A DNA stretch of 64,000 nt from Mantis religiosa (lineage: Eukaryota; Arthropoda; Insecta; Mantodea; Mantidae), in NCBI GenBank assembly GCA_030765055.1, contig CM060947.1, forward strand, positions 103,995,619-104,059,618. Direction: 5' to 3'. The notes beneath the pieces were generated by a model, which saw only the letters and a program-made list of their open reading frames with translations, was not told where the DNA came from and ran no database searches. Each line of letters begins with the position of its first letter. Position 1 is the stretch's first letter. The position numbers were made by a program, and so were the translations under genes. Below, in pieces: positions 61,060 to 64,000 of this stretch.

Positions 61060-61565
61060 TTTTTGCCTCATCCACATAACAGGTAGTAAGTTTTTCCACC
61101 TCAACACTACAGATTGTAATATCAATATAGGAAGATACATTGTTTTGCTCAAAGGTAGGTATTTTCCCATCATTCTGATTGACCCACTCAGCCAATGCAC
61201 TGCCTTTCCTGTCCTCAGTTGGTGATCCCTAGCTTAAGGCCTTTGCTTTGAAATCTCTACCAAATTAAGTGCAATTTTTTGTGTTTATCCTGCTGCATAA
61301 TACAGTGGCTTATTTGACATAAGAAGGATGGTAGGTCCATCTCGTTTTTTGTTGGGGAAATATAACAAGAAAAGATAAGCATCTCGTCAGTTTCCACACA
61401 GATAAACCCGTTACCCTTACCAGTGCTCCTGATCTTAGTGCCATTTGCTGGGACATAAATGGCTGCCCCAATAGATTCATCAGTTAACCATGAGGAACTC
61501 AGCTTAGCCATATTTATATTCAATTCTGCTATGATAGCTAAATCCACTTTATGTGCTACACAGTT
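61060..61565 (-). pseudogene. R1-like LINE endonuclease-domain fragment
   Basis: Minus frames: VDLAIIAELNINMAKLSSSW, GAAIYVPANGTKIRS and SCYISPTKNEMDLPSFLCQI (61547-61257). After a break, AEWVNQNDGKIPTF and NNVSSYIDITICS follow. These are the middle and end of an R1-type apurinic endonuclease domain. The start (TGCTACACAGTT on plus, 61554-61565) repeats the 12 bp at 62862-62873, where the neighbouring ORF2 has lost exactly this domain. Confidence 0.72.
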
Positions 61566-61802
61566 AGTAATTAGTAATTTATTTCCTTTTACATCAACAA
61601 ATGGAAATACAAAATCAATATTACAATTATAAAATCCATACTGAAATATGTCATATATTCCTAAATCCTGAAAATCCTATCATGTTATCATGTTGCCCAC
61701 CATTGAATAGTCATTCGGTCTCCATACACCTAACCCTAGGTTTTTGTGTATTGGAGGCCCTCTGCTCCTTTTTACACTTTCTGCCATTTCACCTATCCTA
61801 CT
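61566..61802. other. LINE 3' region or spacer
   Basis: Pyrimidine-rich on plus. It may be the 3'UTR of the LINE to its right. Confidence 0.35.
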
Positions 61803-62957
61803 CTACATTTTTCTCGTAATTGTTCTTAGCCATCTCTCTTTAACTTTCCCTAAATAATTCCCTATATTTCTCCTGTTCTTTTCTCCTTTTACTGACAACA
61901 TTTTGCTAATTACTACTTCACCCCCCAAATTGTCCCATTTACGTAGCCAAGCCTGCTCTCTCCATATTTTTGTTTGACTACAATTTAATATACAATGGAA
62001 ATCTGCATTCTCTTCTCCACACAATAGACATTTATCTAGCTCCCTCTCTTGACCTATACCTTTCAAGTTTCTCACTCCTGTTCTCGCCCAAGCAAAACCT
62101 CCTCGCCCTAACTTATTACATATATCTATATAACCTTCCCTCCCCCAGGTTGTTTTTATTTCTCTATATAATCTTAATGAGCTTTTGTCACTTGTATTGG
62201 CAAAAATGTCTTGTCTGTCAATATCTTCTAATCTTAGCTTAATTTCTTTCCAGAAGCCTCTATACCCATACTCTGCATTTATCCAAGAATGACCCATACC
62301 TATCTGCTTCAACAAGTCATACATTTTATGTGCCCAAGACCCACCCCAGTTACTTCTCTTTTGAATATGAAAACATTCTTTAATTATATTGCCATCTTCC
62401 AAGTTAGTGATTCTGTATAAATATTTCATTACCCTTGACAAGATTTTAATTTTAGTAGAATGCCTGCCTAGTTCTAATTGTGCTGCCCCATTAGGTGATG
62501 CTATTGGTAATCCCAATATGTATTTACAAAAGGATCTGTGCACTCTATCAGTCTCTCTCCAAGCCTCATCTATTCCCCAAACCTCTGATCCATGTAACAT
62601 TCTATTTTCTACCACTGCCGTGTAAATCCTCTCCAACCATTTGACATTTATATCTGGCAGTTTACTGTAGCATGATCTTATCACTCTCATGGCCATTTTA
62701 CCTTTTGTCACAGACATCTTTTTTTCTTCTTTCCAGCTGCCATCTGAACTCAACCTTGTACCCAAATAATCAAATCTCCTTACTACCTCTATTTCTCTTC
62801 TATTAACGTCCCATTTCTCATCCTTACGCAGCCTGTATCCTTTTTTGAAGAGCATAATTTTTGCTACACAGTTATAGATGAGAAGATCCACAGCTTGTTT
62901 CATCCTATCAAGATTGACCTGTATTAATTTCATGCCTGATTGGTGTAAACCTTCCAT
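61803..62957 (-). pseudogene. R1-like LINE ORF2, internally deleted, open 384-codon frame
   Basis: It starts (second Met, 62933) MKLIQVNLDRMKQAVDLLI, the beginning of an R1-type endonuclease. At about residue 30 it jumps to the RT thumb and C-terminal region (KDEKWDVNRREIEVVRRFDY, then RFDYLGTRLSSDGSW and MLHGSEVWG). The C-terminus has RSFCKYILGLP, SPNGAAQLELGR and the Cys-His finger CLLCGEENADFHCILNC. Most of the endonuclease and the RT core are missing, although the frame stays open to the stop. It follows ORF1 with an ATGA overlap. Confidence 0.85.
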
Positions 62958-63754
62958 TTCTCCATTTTTAGCCTTTCTACAAGCTTCTTGTACTCAGACT
63001 TTGTCTTATGCTTTGTTGATTGACATAGGTAACATATTGTTGGATTCTTACAATCTTTGAATTTATGCTCCTTGCTACCACAATTATGGTACAGTTATAC
63101 TATGTTTTCAAAGGAACAATCCCTCGCCATATGGCGTACCTTATGACATTTATTACAGCATCTTAAATTACTTACTTTCCTGACTATCCAGCAGTCCCAT
63201 CCCTCACCAATTTTCTTTTTCCCCCTCGATTTATCAATCTGTTTGCAGCTTCCATGTTGATAGTTAAAAATGTATATTTCACACCTTGTACGTTTGCCCT
63301 TTCTGCCACTATCATATTCAATTCTTGTGTCACTACTTCCTTTATTTCATCTTCCTGGATGGTCTCATCAATGTAGCATAACTGTTTTCTTTTTTGCCTG
63401 TACTTCAACCTCTGCAATATTTTCTAGTTCAGCAGTTAACAGCTGCTTAACAGCTTTCCTCTCATTGATATAGTTTCCTTTTATTTTCAGTTGGATGTTA
63501 CCATCCTTGCTAAATATTGTTGTGACATCATTTCTCCTCCCGAAGTATTTCAGAATCTTCCTGGTGACTCCCGCATCTTGCGATTTTGTGGTTACACATG
63601 CACTTTTTGTTCCTTCATTCTTCCTAATTATATTCAAAACCTGCTCCAGATTAATCATCAAATGGGTTTGATCTGCTAGTGTTCGGTCTCCATCTCCAGT
63701 AGCAATGATATAAATAAATCGTTTACACTGTTTGTTCTCCACATCTTCACCCAT
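62930..63754 (-). pseudogene. R1-like LINE ORF1 (Gag-like), frameshifted
   Basis: Frame 63754-63368 begins MGEDVENKQCKRFIYIIATG. A frameshift near 63390 moves coding to the frame ending at 63184 (NMIVAERANVQGVKY, NRLINRGGKRKLVRDG). A second shift near 63200 returns to the first frame, which holds zinc knuckles CNKCHKVRHMARDC and CYLCQSTKHKT. It ends at TGA 62932-62930, overlapping the ORF2 ATG (ATGA). The likely N-terminal part extends toward 64000. Gag-like proteins of this type coat LINE RNA. Confidence 0.75.
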
Positions 63755-64000
63755 AATCTCATTTTCTTTACACTACATAACATCTTACCTCCATGTAGTT
63801 TACCTTCTTCTATTGCCTTTAAAATCTGCGGGTTTGTGTACAAAAGCTTATTCGTAAGCCTCCCTTCTTTATCAAAATCTGTGGGTTTGTGTACAAAAGC
63901 TAATTCATAAGCCTCCCTTCTTTATCATCTATCCCTTTAATGATGATAATTAAATCTTCATCTTCCTCCTTTAGCACCTCCCATTTTTTCAACCGGCTCT
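63755..64000 (-). other. upstream LINE ORF1 region at the window edge
   Basis: Probably more of the LINE 5' part, cut by the window. Contains the 53-bp tandem repeat below. Confidence 0.4.
63821..63926. repeat. 53-bp tandem duplication
   Basis: Units 63821-63873 and 63874-63926 (AAAATCTGYGGGTTTGTGTA start) differ at a few positions. 53 is not a multiple of three, so any ORF1 frame here is broken. Confidence 0.92.

Overview
The window looks like nuclear DNA from a large, repeat-rich insect genome. It holds one recognisable host gene with GT-AG introns, and nearly everything else is mobile elements: Penelope-like, BEL/Pao, Gypsy-type LTR, R1-like and other non-LTR elements, piggyBac, hAT, mariner, IS630/Tc1-type and tRNA-derived SINEs. 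Long microsatellites and a tRNA-like satellite complete it. The species cannot be named from sequence alone. A hemimetabolous insect is plausible from intron size and repeat mix, but that is inference.

Host gene: NELF-E, the RNA-binding subunit of the negative elongation factor, lies on the + strand in six coding exons between 7232 and 31391 (270 codons, every splice phase consistent). A CRE/initiator-like promoter sits near 6773-6792, just downstream of a ~717 bp (AAT)n tract. Introns 3 (14.0 kb) and 4 (7.1 kb) are packed with nested transposons.

Layout. 1-3846: 312-bp tRNA-like satellite in two opposed blocks. 3847-6753: no gene, a hAT end and microsatellites. 6773-31474: NELF-E. Intron 3 holds a DUF7869-type relic, tRNA-like repeats, a deleted Gypsy-type element (4-bp target duplication), a piggyBac inside a DUF4817 transposase relic, a SINE with 13-bp target duplication, a BEL fragment and an IS630-type relic. 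Intron 4 holds three Penelope-like elements and a solo LTR. Intron 5 holds an R1-like RT fragment. 33868-41788: a BEL/Pao relic (34720-41745) sitting in a tRNA-like repeat and itself carrying a hAT, a solo LTR, a LINE fragment and several SINEs. 42305-53480: mostly unrecognised, with a full-length mariner relic, an adjacent MITE, SINEs, a P/THAP9-like relic and microsatellites. 53486-58230: Penelope-like elements, one inserted in an IS630-type transposase with a 12-bp target duplication. 58482-64000: a SINE palindrome, a TA-flanked inverted-repeat element and a rearranged R1-like LINE.

The most interesting signal is in the Penelope-like elements. Two have an inverted copy of their own 3' end fused to the 5' side and 12-bp target duplications. 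The 3' regions of several families carry hammerhead-ribozyme-like motifs in matching positions. No host pathway beyond NELF-E can be read from the window.
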